A DNA stretch of 64,000 nucleotides from Hyaloscypha bicolor E (GCF_002865645.1 NW_020194620.1:379353-443352), one strand, 5' to 3'. Positions 1 to 10,468 are shown, counted from the first letter of the stretch. Translations and numbers: made by a program. The notes: generated by a model from the sequence alone, not told the origin.

Positions 1-42
1 TAGAAACATAAAAAAACGAGAGTGTCAAACAAAAAGGCAAAA

Positions 43-161
43 ACACACAACAGCAGGTATTCGCTGGTGGTCACCCACCCAACTACTAATCTGCCGATCT
101 GAGGCTTGTGTATGGCAGAGCGGACGGGATGCCCATTTCTCCTCAGTCTATGGTCGTATGT
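43..161 (-). rRNA. 5S ribosomal RNA gene
   Basis: Read on the minus strand, this 119-nt stretch starts ACATACGACCATAG and ends GTTGTGTGT, as fungal 5S rRNA does. It contains the strongly conserved tract GTAGTTGGGTGGGTGACCACC (minus strand, about 99 to 70) and CATCCCGTCCGCTC in the internal-promoter region. Helix I pairs ACATACGAC with GTTGTGTGT using G-U pairs. Helix II pairs CTGAGG with CCTCAG, which differs from the fungal sequence I remember yet still pairs fully, so the RNA looks functional rather than decayed. Runs of T follow the 3' end on the minus strand (A runs at 31-43 on plus), a pol III terminator. A single dispersed 5S gene is usual in filamentous ascomycetes. Confidence 0.92.
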
Positions 162-1179
162 GATTGATTTTGCTTTAATTATATGTATATATAAATAGTT
201 TTGAGAAGACAGGTCACGTGGAGGGAGTGGAGCGTGAGCGAGGACCATACGACCAGTATGGGGCACGAGTGAGGGAGTGAGGATATAAGGCCGTAAGCCC
301 CTTTTTTATCTCCTTCTTTTTCTCCTTAATCAATTCAACCTAGCCTTCCACCTACCTCTGCTCCTGCTGTGCTAGTTACTTGTAAGGTCATACCAGACCA
401 AGGGACGTAGTTTTCAATAAATAAGCTAGTTTTATAAGACACTTTAGAAACAGCCAGAACCCCAGTTCTTTTTGACAGGGTGGATTAGTCGTGTACCCAC
501 GTGATTGGCATCAGTCGATCCCGCCAATGGGCTCGACTGTTTACTTGTACTAATAAAGAAAATAGAGGGAAAGGAGAGGATAAAGGCCGACCAGAGCCTA
601 TATAAATCCGGTTGGAAAAATTGGAAAACGATCCTCGGCATTAATAACAGCGTAGTAATAAAATATCGGATTACAAGAAAATCATTAATTGATCATGTGA
701 CACCCGCCATACTCCCCTCAATAATAACCTCGAATCAGCATTTCAAATAATTTCTTAAGTCCATGCTCGAAGCAATAGGCAAACTCTTGCGAAGCCTCTC
801 GCAAAGGCTTTCGAAGCCTCATTCCGATATCATAGCAGCATACCTTGCCGCTACTGGTTTGGCGTTTCCCGGCAGGAAAGCAATGTGGCTGAGGCCGCCC
901 ACGTGGCACACTACACATATCTTACGCTGCGCAGCCTATCTCCCGATCACACCATCAAACCCCTTACACACTAATCATTACTGTCAATTGCGGAGGTTCC
1001 GTCTCGGACTCGAACGCTTGCGGAGCCGACTATCTTACTCGAAGACGCCACAAACCTGTGTTAATTTTGTCGCCAACATTTAAAAATATAAACGCTTTTC
1101 CCTCGCTAAACCTGGAGGGATTCCAAGGTAATAAAGGCGAGACTGCCTTTGTAGACTTTCTCTTCGCCAAACGGTCAAA
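162..1179. other. Intergenic, no gene recognised
   Basis: No convincing coding region. The part next to the 5S gene (about 200-420) has a TATAAGG box at 284, a pyrimidine-rich leader and then a CCAGACCAAG stretch, an arrangement that resembles the end of an LTR; I could not find a terminus pair or a target duplication. CACGTG cores occur at about 217, 499 and 900. Short open frames here have no recognisable content. Confidence 0.4.
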
Positions 1180-1656
1180 ATGGAAGCTGTTGGTGCGGCA
1201 GCAAGTATAATCAGTATTGCAACGCTTGCCATTCAACTGGGCGATGCTTTAAGGAAAGCTGCGGAGTTTTGGGATGCCATCGAAGATGCACCAGCCAATG
1301 TTCAACGTATCTCGCGAGAGCTGCAGCTTCTCGTGAAAGGCTTAGACACCATCCGACATCAACATGAAGCTACGTTGGATTCGGACGAACACGAGCAATG
1401 GATTAGACAGGCTTTGGAACTGGTCAAAGAGGATATCGATGAGCTTGTCGATCTTGTGTCGGACCTTTCCAGGTCTTTAGGACCTGGTTATGGGCGAGTG
1501 AAGCAGAATTGGGGGAAGGTGCGCATTGTTCTAAAACGAGATAAGATCAGAAGGTGTAAAGACAACATTGAAAGTGCAAAAATAACCAAGGGTTCACCCT
1601 ACACACGCCCTCCGCAACTCAGCAAGCACCTAAAGGGCATCAAAAGAGGGTTTTGA
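1180..1656 (+). CDS. Truncated STAND-type N-terminal domain protein
   Basis: A 158-residue frame beginning MEAVGAAASIISIATLAIQL. The first 135 residues look like the fungal N-terminal domain of STAND/NLR-like proteins (Pfam 'PigL_N / Fungal N-terminal domain' type): a hydrophobic first helix, then amphipathic helices, then a basic end with CKDNIESAK. In that family this domain normally sits in front of NACHT, ankyrin, TPR or kinase modules in proteins of several hundred residues. Here, just after CKDNIESAK, the sequence becomes proline- and lysine-rich and stops, and no effector module follows in any frame. Either a truncated relic or a stand-alone domain protein. It converges on the decayed transcription-factor gene, whose end lies about 100 bp away. 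Coding start is the first ATG, preceded by a purine at -3. I am confident of the domain type, not of whether the gene is active. Confidence 0.6.
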   Translation: MEAVGAAASIISIATLAIQLGDALRKAAEFWDAIEDAPANVQRISRELQLLVKGLDTIRHQHEATLDSDEHEQWIRQALELVKEDIDELVDLVSDLSRSLGPGYGRVKQNWGKVRIVLKRDKIRRCKDNIESAKITKGSPYTRPPQLSKHLKGIKRGF

Positions 1657-1757
1657 AGCTTCCGCTAAAGGGTGCATATCTCTGTGCGATGGGTTGTAGA
1701 AAATCACTCACAATTGTATAGCCCGGGGCTTAGATGGAATATCATTCAGTAGTCCTA

Positions 1758-3769
1758 TTATCCTGTGACCTGGTAAATATGCAAAAACTCTCCAACTTCC
1801 AGCTTCCCCGCCTCAGTTATCACCTCTTCCCCATCATCCCCATAATTCTTACTCCTCAGCCACCTCTGCAGCCTCACAAAGCCCATCCCCGCAGCATCCA
1901 CGACATCTCAGTGATCAACAGCCAAATAAGTCATCACGCCCTTCACCATACTCTTTAAAAATCTTCCGTATGGGGTCGCCTCCTCGGCTTGAATCGCACT
2001 GAGTAGTACCCAGAGAAAGATGCCGGGGAGCTGCTTCCATCTGCTCAAGCTTACTCGCCAAACACTTCCCCAGAGCTGAGCTAGATCTTGGATCCCATAT
2101 GCTTTGGAAAGAGAAGTGTGCTCTGCGATGGCGCGGCAGTAGATATGCGCTGCTATCCTACAGCTTTGGTATACAAAGTCTTGTAATAAATGGCTGTCAG
2201 GTTCATGACTGGTGGGCAGATTAGCGAGCCAGTCTCGAGTCCAGAGTGCGGTTCTTCGTAGTTTTGATCGATCTTGTAAAGTCATGGGACGATCAACCCC
2301 TTTTACCGTTGCGAGAAGAAGGAATTTCACATTATCCAGAGTAACTGCCGTTTCCTTACTTATCCCCAGCACTTCTTGGTGAGCTTGAAAAGTTATTCCG
2401 CAGGAGGAGAGCAGCGGCGCCATTACATGAGCTGGGTGGGGAGGAAGGAGCACCACGTTGTGCGGAATGGATGGCTCGCGATCGTATGTCGTCGCAATAT
2501 TGTAATCAACACTTCCAAATCGGTTAGTGAGTTGAATTTCAGGAATGTAGGGGGGAACTACATCAGAATCATCCGTTTCAAGAACTCGTGCAGGCCCAAC
2601 TCTCCTAGTCCACCACGCAACCTGACCATCTCCACTAAGCCCTTCAAATGCTTCTCAATCACATCAAACTCGCTCCAGTACCATTCCATACTTACCAAAA
2701 TAGCAACTGCACATATTGCTTCGTTTCCCACTTGCTCGTCCAGTCCTTTCTCACTCCTCAGCTTCTCGTTGAGGAGTTGGATTGCGGTTAGTTTGTAGGA
2801 GAGGACAAGAGGGTTGCTGTTTGGTGGTACTTTGAGAGATTCGGACTGTATGGCTGCTGTTGTGTAGATTGAGAGGGTGGCGAGAAGAGGGGATTTGAGG
2901 GACCAGGGCACGAAGTGCGAATTGTAGTAATTGGGGACTGCGTGACCGTCTAGGGAGACGGTGTATTTGGTCAGGAGTTTGACGACTGTGGGAAGAGAGG
3001 TTAATTCTGCGTTATTTATTCGGGCCAATAGAAAGGTGAACCTACATGCACTTAGCAATGCTGCTTTCTCGGCTGTGGGAGTGATGCCGAGGAATTGGAG
3101 GGGTTCAACGGAGACGGTGTTGGATAAGGGAGCCAAAAGATGATTGGGGCCTGGGTGGGAATGCAGTGGTCGTTTATACCCTTCTCCGTCTTCAGGAACA
3201 ACAGCGTCAGACATTCGGGTGATTATTGTGTTCAAAGAATTCTGGTATGAGTCTGGATTAAAGTCATCTAGGTTTTCCACATAAGAGACATGCAGGTTGT
3301 CTCTGGTTGAGTGGGCTTTGGTTGCGCTGGATCCAATACTGGAAGGAGTTGAATCTTTCATGAAGCCATCTGTGTGGCCATTGGTTCTACTAAGCGCCCA
3401 ATCCTGAGAGGAAGAGGCTCCTTGGAATTCATTTGAGCCTGGTTGAACTGCCGAAATTTTGTTGGCCTCCCCGGGAGTAGCGACATCCCTTCAATACTAT
3501 TGAGCGTGAGAGCGTGAGAAATTGTGGAACAGATCACTTACAATTTCCTGCGATATATGCATTGAGGCGGAGGATATCTTCTCGAGCAATTCTGACACGA
3601 CTGCTGTTGGTTGCACTTTCTCGGTTCTTAGAACATTCCCCAAGTCCGCAATCTTTTGGAGACAGACCTTTTGCTTCCTTTTATGGCACTCGGTACGAGC
3701 CGTTGAGAGCTTCAGCCTCCCCTCCGCGAACTTCGACCCCTGGTATTTGCTCAATTTCTGAGCCTCCAT
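1758..3769 (-). pseudogene. Decayed fungal Zn2Cys6-type transcription factor
   Basis: The minus strand holds most of a fungal transcription-factor regulatory domain (Fungal_trans_2-like): the exon read from about 3488 down contains LRGGLGELGLHEFLKRMIL, a typical conserved run, and continues as DVVPPYIPEIQLTNRF only if one base is added near 2560. The frame then runs to a TGA at 1908-1910 (AVDH-stop), after which the same frame stays open for 49 codons (DVVDAAGMGFVRLQRWL) to a TAA at 1758. That stop replaces what is probably a Trp codon. Upstream, about 3600-3710, TECHKRKQKVC and, in another frame, DCGLGECSKNRE look like the halves of a broken Zn2Cys6 DNA-binding cluster. An intron with acceptor near 3490 joins the two parts. 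At least two or three independent lesions suggest a pseudogene; undetected introns could explain part of this. Confidence 0.6.
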
Positions 3770-4284
3770 GTTGTCGGATTTTTGAAAGCATTCTCTTATG
3801 AGCACAAACCCTGGGGCGAGAATGTGCAGGAAGAGAAAATATTTGAAGTCCAGCCTCAAAACTTGGCAGCAGCAGGGCTGAGAGAATTGGCTGCAAGCTC
3901 TCGATGTTTGGCGTTGGGGTACCGTTATAATTGGTTAAGGAGTTTGCTTCTGCCGTGCCAAGGAAAGCCACCACAATCACAAGTTTGAGAAGCTGAAAGA
4001 TAGGCGATTTGGAGGGTATTCAAGCTGAACATTGGGGTGGATTCGGTGATCTATTCGTAGCTAGACATCCCATTGGCTGGGTTCATGTTGATTGGATTTG
4101 ATAACCCACTCGGGTCACGTGCTTCTCCCCCTATTGCCCACCTCGTTTGCCCAGATGCTGCATGGCTCAATGAGTTTGATTTCCATTACTCCAAGTATCT
4201 AGCTCATTTCCCACCTCGCTCTATTTCTTCTTCTTGGTGTCTTCCCTTCATTTTTTCAAACAAACCCGCATTGGTAGACTATAG

Positions 4285-5193
4285 CTATGCATTCATGATC
4301 TCATTCACACCACTCACAATATCCTCGATGATATCCTCAACATTCCCTCCACCATCAACTTTCAACACAATCTCCTCGTCCAATGTTTTAGCCGCAGGCT
4401 TTTGAACAACGCCGAAAGACCCGAAACTCGTCATAGTCCTCGGATCCAAGGGTTTCAACACCGGTAACTCCCCCTCCTCCCCCTCCTCTCCTCCTAGGGG
4501 TACAAAAATAACACCAATCCCATACTCACCAACAACCGTCCGAATAGACTTCTTATGCCACGCCTCTAGCTCCGGATGCGTGACGACCATCAGCGCTGGA
4601 TTCGCCTTCTGCAGTTTCTCCTCGTCGGACAACGTAAAGAAGGGAGGCTTGTTGATGAATTTCGTAGTCGGCGCACCCGAGGACACAAAGCTGCTCGCAA
4701 TACTCGAGACAGATGTCGAGATCGCAGTATCCGATGCTGATGATGCGATAGAACTAGCTGAGCCACGCCGACTCGTCGATGTCGACGATCCACCAAATGC
4801 AGAGAAACCCTCGTTTGAAACAGCCGGTCGAGACTCCTCAGGGAACAAATACCCAGTCCTCGTCATCTTCGAAAGCCACATGCGCTGATACCGGCTTTCA
4901 TTTGCTCCAGACGATGTAGCTTGCTCGTCTCCAGGATGTCTCGATGCTCCCACGCTGGCTGCTTTGGCGGACGTTTCGTGCAAGCTGTCGCCTTGGAAAA
5001 GCGGACAGGAAAGTGCACTTGCGATTGATTTAGAGATTTGGACTTTGCCTGCTGTAGCTGTGGAAGCCATGATCAGAATGATGTATTTTGAGGGTTTCCT
5101 GGGCTCGGAAAGGGAGTATGAGGGGTCGGGCTTTTCGGGGAGGCGGTGGAGCATCGCCTGTGGTGTTTGGGGACGGCTTGGGTGATCGGCCAT
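4285..5193 (-). CDS. Gluconokinase-like P-loop protein, degenerate Walker A
   Basis: An uninterrupted frame; from the Met at 5193 (MADHPSRPQTPQAML) the protein has 302 residues. An upstream ATG at 5307 exists, but it lies only 24 bp from a TCACGTGA promoter motif, so I prefer 5193. After a Pro-rich leader comes the strand KYIILIMASTATAGKVQISK, in the place where gluconate-kinase-like P-loop proteins have GxxGxGKT; only AGK is left of the nucleotide loop. CPLFQGDSLHETSAKAA then matches the substrate-side GD(D/S)xH segment. The middle is a Ser-rich low-complexity linker (residues about 130-165), followed by a conserved C-terminal part with PALMVVTHPELEAWHKKSI and an acidic end. Probably a cytosolic protein whose kinase activity is doubtful. 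The family assignment is from memory of fungal homologues. Confidence 0.65.
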   Translation of the reverse strand: MADHPSRPQTPQAMLHRLPEKPDPSYSLSEPRKPSKYIILIMASTATAGKVQISKSIASALSCPLFQGDSLHETSAKAASVGASRHPGDEQATSSGANESRYQRMWLSKMTRTGYLFPEESRPAVSNEGFSAFGGSSTSTSRRGSASSIASSASDTAISTSVSSIASSFVSSGAPTTKFINKPPFFTLSDEEKLQKANPALMVVTHPELEAWHKKSIRTVVGEYGIGVIFVPLGGEEGEEGELPVLKPLDPRTMTSFGSFGVVQKPAAKTLDEEIVLKVDGGGNVEDIIEDIVSGVNEIMNA

Positions 5194-5330
5194 TGTGAGG
5201 ATGTTGAGGCTGTGGCTTTTGGGATGAGTCGCTAGAAGGGGTGCGAGAGGCAAGATGTAGTGAGGTTGGAGTCCCCTTTGAAACCTGACCTCGCCGTTGT
5301 CGCGCATGAGTACTTAGTCAGCGATGCATA

Positions 5331-5338
5331 TCACGTGA
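5331..5338. promoter_or_regulatory. TCACGTGA palindrome, promoter of the P-loop gene
   Basis: Exact 8-bp palindrome with a CACGTG core, 138 bp upstream of the chosen start at 5193. The same octamer occurs 171 bp upstream of the CorA-like gene (26421-26428). CACGTG cores are bound by bHLH regulators of the Cbf1/Pho4 type in fungi; binding here is inference. Confidence 0.35.
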
Positions 5339-6230
5339 GCCTCCCCCCTATTTCACGGAGCAGAGCACTGCCAGAAGACGGGACTCCATTGTGCGAGGTT
5401 GCAACATTGCTAGAGCTACCCGATATTAGTTTCTAAGGTGGGAGGTTCCGTTGCGATTCGTGTGGGCTCGAAAGGTCAAAGGTGAAGAGCCGCAACGGCA
5501 AAACCTCAAAGTGAATTCTCTCAACACCCAGCCACATATATCAAAATAAGAGCCTTTTCCGCTCAAATTCAATTCAACTTGCCTCGTTAAGTTAAACTCC
5601 CCACAAAAATGTAGGCATTACTATCATTTCCTTCCCTCCACCCAAGCTACGATGAGACGTGTTATGCTCAATCGTAACCTTCTTGCAAAGCTGCGTTCTA
5701 TAGGTTCCCACAGACTCCTTTCTCAAATGAACATGGAACGAGCGCTGTGAGAAAGTGTTTCGGAGTTAACACAATGTTCTGAGCTTGATGTTCTCTGGTT
5801 TCTCTTTCAAATCATGACCTCTATGAGACGTTGCTAACAAATTAATAGGTTTAGGAAACTGAACTTTTTTTTGCAGATTTTTACTACCTGGGGGGAAGCG
5901 ATTCATTTGGAGAGAGAATACAAGCGCGGCTTAGCGATAACGAGATCAAAGTTAATATCTGCAATCAAGAAGTGAACATAGAAAACAGCTTTCCGAAGAT
6001 TCTCGTTCGTTGGAACGAGTATTTTTCGGTAAGCAAAGCCGCCATTCTCTGCGTAAGAAGCACTCATCTTCTAAACACCGAGACTTCTATCTGTCAATCA
6101 TTTCATTTGAATCTACTTTCGTGATAGTGAATATTCTTTCAATCCTCGCAGCCCAAATCAACATTGCCAGCCCAAGTTTTCCCTCCAACGCCCCAAGCCA
6201 GACATTCAAATCCTTTCACACTACAACCCA
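5339..6230. other. Intergenic with promoter-like signals on plus strand
   Basis: There is a CATATATCAAAATAA TATA-like box near 5535, a pyrimidine-rich leader, and ACAAAAATG at 5604-5611. The ATG is followed at once by TAG, but if AT|GTAGGC is taken as an intron donor and GCTAACAAATTAATAG (5833-5848) as branch site and acceptor, a 42-residue frame opens to a TGA at 5973-5975. The donor is poor. No other gene is seen; see the finding on the split start codon. Confidence 0.3.
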
Positions 6231-7559
6231 TCATGATTTGACCTCGCCCAGCAGTTCCGCGCCATTCCTAACAACGCCAACTACCGCCCCTGTCTGCACG
6301 AGCTCTCCCCCACCACCACTCAATCGGTACTCCACCTCAGCCAAGCCATCTAACCATGTAATCATAACAGGCGCTGGGACATCCATCCTGCTCAATTCCT
6401 CCGCCAGTGCCGTAATGATGTCCGCCAACGCTAGCCCCTGCGTCGCCTTAAGCGTATTGATCGTCTGCAGACAAGTTATCACGTCCTTTGTCTGGAGAAG
6501 CGTGTTCATGATCTTGGTTATGTCTTCGGGGTGTGGGGAGGCTATGCATTCGTAAATTGTGGTTTCGGTGATCAGGTCGCGCTCGATGTCTTTCTCGGCG
6601 ATCTTTGGGGTGCCTTTCAGGTGGAGTGGTGTGCCTGCTAGTCTTTAGAAAGCAATATTAGAAGATGGAAAGGGGAAAGACATACTGCTTGCGTGGCAGG
6701 CTTGGAGAACGTTGAGAGCGCGGCGCATGTCTCCTTTGCTCAGCCGGACCAACGCATCTATGGCTTCCCCTGTGATCTGAATATTCTCCTCCGTGATGAC
6801 TTTGTCTACCAAGACCCGGATATCTCGCTCCTTCAGCGGACTGAATCGGAACCTCGTGCACCGACTCAGGAGTGCGGGGCTGAGCTTGTGTGTATAGTTT
6901 GCAATGATGCAGAATCGGGTGTTCGCGGTGTATTTCTCCATGATTCGTCTCAATGCCATCTGTGCCGTGGATGTCATCGCGTCCGCCTCGTCGAGGATAA
7001 TTAGCTTGTATCCGGCAATCGAGGTCGAGGACGAGTTGTTGGTGAAGATTTGCTTCGTGCTGGCGAAGGTTTTGATTTGTTCGCGGACGACGTCGATACC
7101 ACGGTCATCAGAGGCGTTGAGCTCGAGGACCATCTGCCGCATGTTCTTGGAGCCATAGATTCGGCGGGCAAGAGCGAGGATCGTAGACGTTTTTCCTGTA
7201 CCTGGAGGGCCATATAGGAGCAGATGGGGGAGTCTCTGTAGTTTCATGAGCGCGTTTCCCTCCACCGTCTGGTCGAACTCACATTTGTATCCACGAACTT
7301 GTTGATGGTGGCTAGGATGTCTTCGTGCCCCGATACGTCATCGAGGGTGTCTGGACGGTATTTTTCGACCCTAAAGGCAATTCAGGTGCTGGAATGGACG
7401 GCGATCGCGCTCTGCTTACCATGGCAAGCTATCTTCCGCTTCGACTGGCAGGTTGGCGATGCTTCTCTTGCCTTTGGAATTGGTGTTGTCTGAGCTGAAC
7501 AGCACCGAGTCTTGCACCGCAGGCGCATCGACATCCATATCATCCTCGAAGTCAGACAT
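6231..7559 (-). CDS. rfc3: Replication factor C subunit 3 (clamp loader ATPase)
   Basis: A four-exon gene: 7559-7420, 7370-7283, 7235-6686 and 6634-6231, with GT..AG introns of 49, 47 and 51 bp. The exons sum to 394 codons including the stop (393 residues). It encodes the RFC small subunit equivalent to yeast Rfc3 and human RFC5, which with the other subunits loads PCNA onto primed DNA in the nucleus. Visible motifs: an acidic N terminus (MSDFEDDMDVDAP), VEKYRP at 48-53, Walker A GPPGTGKT at 85-92, Walker B LIILDEAD at 154-161, and the arginine-finger SRC motif at 200-202 in LLSRCTRFRF. A helical collar domain follows, ending GAELLGEVKS. The exon junctions restore TN|RLPHLLLYGPPG and ASS|TPLHLKG exactly as in the family. 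Length and motifs are normal and the gene looks intact. The only clear housekeeping gene here. Confidence 0.95.
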
Positions 7560-7949
7560 GTTGCTGGAGGCTATGCGTTTCTTTTGGTGCCGCTGCTTGA
7601 AATATTGAAGTGAAGTTCTGGGAAGACGCGTCGTCGCGTAAAGTGGCGCTAGGGTGCCCCGAATCTGGTCTGAACTCCTGGGGCACTTAGAATCCTCCAC
7701 CCAAGCCTTCCAAGCTTGATCCCTTTGAATTTTGCCTGCTAACACCATCCAGCAGCAAATATTGTAATAGTAATTAGTAAAGCTCTAAACTTGTAGACTT
7801 TATCGTTTATTTGACTTCTCTGGTATGGGGTTGCTTCCGAGGATACCAAGAACCTCTAGGTCGAGCATGTCCTGCAAAACCCCTTCCGTGAGTCCCTTAT
7901 CCAAACGACAATCAATTCCTTAGATGTACCGAACCTGGAGAGTCGCAAC

Positions 7950-8226
7950 ATGCGAAGATCCGTGACATGATCCTTAATAAGTCTCTCAAGACTGTTCAGA
8001 TGGCTAAAGTTGCTGGCTGTAGTGACCGTTCGGTCCGCGAGATGCGCTAAAACCTTCGTTACTTTGGCTTGACCAAAGCCCTCCGGACGCCGTCGGATGC
8101 CCTTGAAGCGTTACACCTCCGATGTTAGATGCTTTGTGTGACCACTTGCTAGAAAAGCCTAACCTATATCAAGACGAGTTCGATGTGCTTGTGACGAATT
8201 TCATTATCTTTCCAATCTAGTCTAGA
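7950..8226 (+). pseudogene. Tc1/mariner-family transposase relic (N-terminal part)
   Basis: From the ATG at 7950 the frame reads an HTH-like segment (IRDMILNKSLKTVQMAKVAG, then CSDRSVREMR), interrupted by a TAA at about 8050 in front of NLRYFG. After a frameshift it continues PPMLDALCDHLLEKPNLYQ and fades at about 8220. This matches the N-terminal DNA-binding half of the fungal Tc1/mariner (DDE endonuclease) transposases that carry ...NLRLFG... and ...CDHLLEKP.LYQ.... The DDE catalytic half is absent. A premature stop, a frameshift and truncation make it inactive. The composition stays near normal, so it was probably a short fragment that escaped strong RIP. Confidence 0.65.
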
Positions 8227-8322
8227 ACCTTATTGTACTCCTATGGGTGATTCTCATTTGCGGCACTTATTAATATTTATCAGAGGCGTTGGACTAATTT
8301 AATGCAGACCCTAGCGGTACTA

Positions 8323-8585
8323 ACGAGCCTGCTGACAAAGTCTATGGTTTTAGGGTATTTCGCTAAGAAACGAACCCTATAACTATTTTGGACTTATTAA
8401 ATTTTATATTCGGAATTAATTTTGCAGGCCTTCTAAACTTATTTTGGCTTCTTTTATCGCGTGCGCTTGAATTATATAAGGTTTTAATCTATAGTTGCTG
8501 TGAAACTGTGAAGTGAAGTCGGCGACTTTGGTTTGTGAGGCCTGAAAACATCGCTAAAACCATAGCCTTTTGTCAGCAGGCTCGT
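8323..8585. repeat. Inverted repeat, 31/32-bp arms, 200-bp loop
   Basis: The left arm 8323-8353 (ACGAGCCTGCTGACAAAG...) is the near-perfect reverse complement of 8554-8585, with about one mismatch and one indel. It lies just downstream of the Tc1/mariner relic and may be its terminal repeats or a MITE-like remnant. The loop is AT-richer than the arms, with runs such as TTTTATATTCGG. Confidence 0.6.
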
Positions 8586-9269
8586 AAAAGAGCTACCAGC
8601 AAGTCGCGCCCCAACTAGATCAATACTGAGAAGCGGCAGCGGCAAGTCACACCCCGGCAAATCCTCGGGTCCGCTCAGTATAGAGTTGAAGATCCTCAGA
8701 TGAAATAGGCAGAAGTGAACCAAGTACCAGGTTGACGAATTACCAGGTGTAATTCGTGTTACATAGGAACAGAGGAGATTTCTAGAATTGTAATTATTTC
8801 TAGAAGAGAAGCGTGAAGCTCGTAGAAGCTTGGGAGCGAGGCTAAATACTCCTTAGCGCCATAATTAAGCGAAATGTGTGCCTAAGGCTGAAGCGAATTT
8901 TCCCCCTCACAGAGTGGATGCACATCACATTGGACAGCTGTATTTTCTTTTTTTTTAGATGCGTTCTGCGAGTGCTGCTCTATTATTCTGACCCCAAGAA
9001 TCAAATTCGGAGCAGAGCCTGTGACCAAAATCTGTATATCACATTGTAGCGCTCTTTTAGTTTTGCGCATAAAGTTGACATTTCATTCGCGATGTTAAGA
9101 TGCCTCAAATGGATGAAACCCAGCTTCTGCAAGTGTGAGAACCAGCTCTTTTATCCGCTAATAAGAAGCGCCCTAACACGCCGCGTGACCTGATGATCCT
9201 CTATTAATATCCCCCCCGGGAATAATTATAGCGGGTCCAGATTCGCCACTGCCTGATTCCACGCCAGGC
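8586..9269. other. Intergenic, no gene recognised
   Basis: Normal-composition DNA leading to the AT block. No conserved frame, RNA gene or repeat recognised. The change in base composition occurs between about 9240 and 9400. Confidence 0.4.
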
Positions 9270-10468
9270 TTGGCAAAAATACTTTTAGTATTAATAAGGT
9301 ATTAATACTGGATGGTATTAGTTAGGTATTGCAAGGATTAATATATATTAATACCGAATTAATGCTTAGCCTTAAATTATCTCTTCCATTTATTATTTAA
9401 TTTATATAATAATGTATTTATATATAATTTCTTTATTTTCTAGTCTTTTTATTAAAAGAATTACTTAATATTATTAATAAAAGTTAATATTATCTTAATT
9501 TAATATTATATTTATATTTTTAATTAAAATGCTTATTATAAGCAAGCCTTATAAAAATCTCAAAAGCTATTTTTTACTTAAACTAGCCGTATTAAAACAA
9601 GTTTCAGTCTAAATTATAAAATAAATAGCTAAATAGAAAGCCTAAATTAAACAAATATTCATATTATTAAAAGTTTTTTTTATAATAAAAATAGTTCTAA
9701 AATTAATTATAATTAAAGAAAGAAATTAGATTCCGGGAATTAATACTTTATTAATAGTATTAATATTTATTAATATTAGAAATTAGGTATTTTTACTAAG
9801 CCTATTTCATATATTATTTTATTTAAAATATATAATTAAATATTTATTACTTTTATAATCGGGAAATTATAAGGCTAGTACTTTTAGTATTTTTACTAAC
9901 TCTTATTATATTTAGTATTTATTCTTATTATAATTTGCTTTTTTTAATTAGAAACTAGCTATTATACTAATTCTAGGAATTCTAAAACTTATTTCCTATT
10001 AATACTAGAGACCTTAATAAGTTAGAAATATAGTATTATATATTTCTAATATATAATAGTATTTGAAATATATATATATTAAAAATATACTTTTTAAATA
10101 ATTATAAGAAATGAAAAAGAAATATATTTATTATTTATTATTTATATATATAATAGAAATTAAAAAATAACTAGAGAAAAAATTCTTATTTTATAATAAA
10201 ACTATAAAAATTAATTTATTAAATATAGAAAAAAGAAACTAGAAGAAATTAAATTCTTAAATATATAAATATTTATTTTGGGATTCGTTTAAGGGAAATA
10301 CTTATATAAATAAAATAAAAGTATTAAAGATTTTTATAGAAATATACTAATTTTCTTTTTATATAATAAAACTAAAAGCCTAGTATTTTTTTATATTTTT
10401 TTTTATATTTTTCTTTTTAATTTAATATTTTAATATTTTCTTTTTTTATAATATTAATTATAGCTTAA

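Noticed and set aside
696..949. TGTGACACCCGCC at 696 with GATCA on both sides (691-695, 945-949) as a solo LTR
   Set aside because: The right end is CTCCC, not CA, no sister copy was seen, and a 5-bp match is expected by chance at this distance.
960..1030. Possible tRNA on the minus strand because of GTTCGAGTCC
   Set aside because: The stem around the T-loop-like sequence does not pair and no acceptor or anticodon arm can be built.
5610..5850. C/D-box snoRNA in the putative intron
   Set aside because: Box-like TGATGA/CTGA fragments are imperfect and badly spaced, and no terminal stem is seen.
6010..6555. 181-residue open frame on the plus strand
   Set aside because: It lies antisense to the last exon of the RFC3 gene and has no family features of its own.
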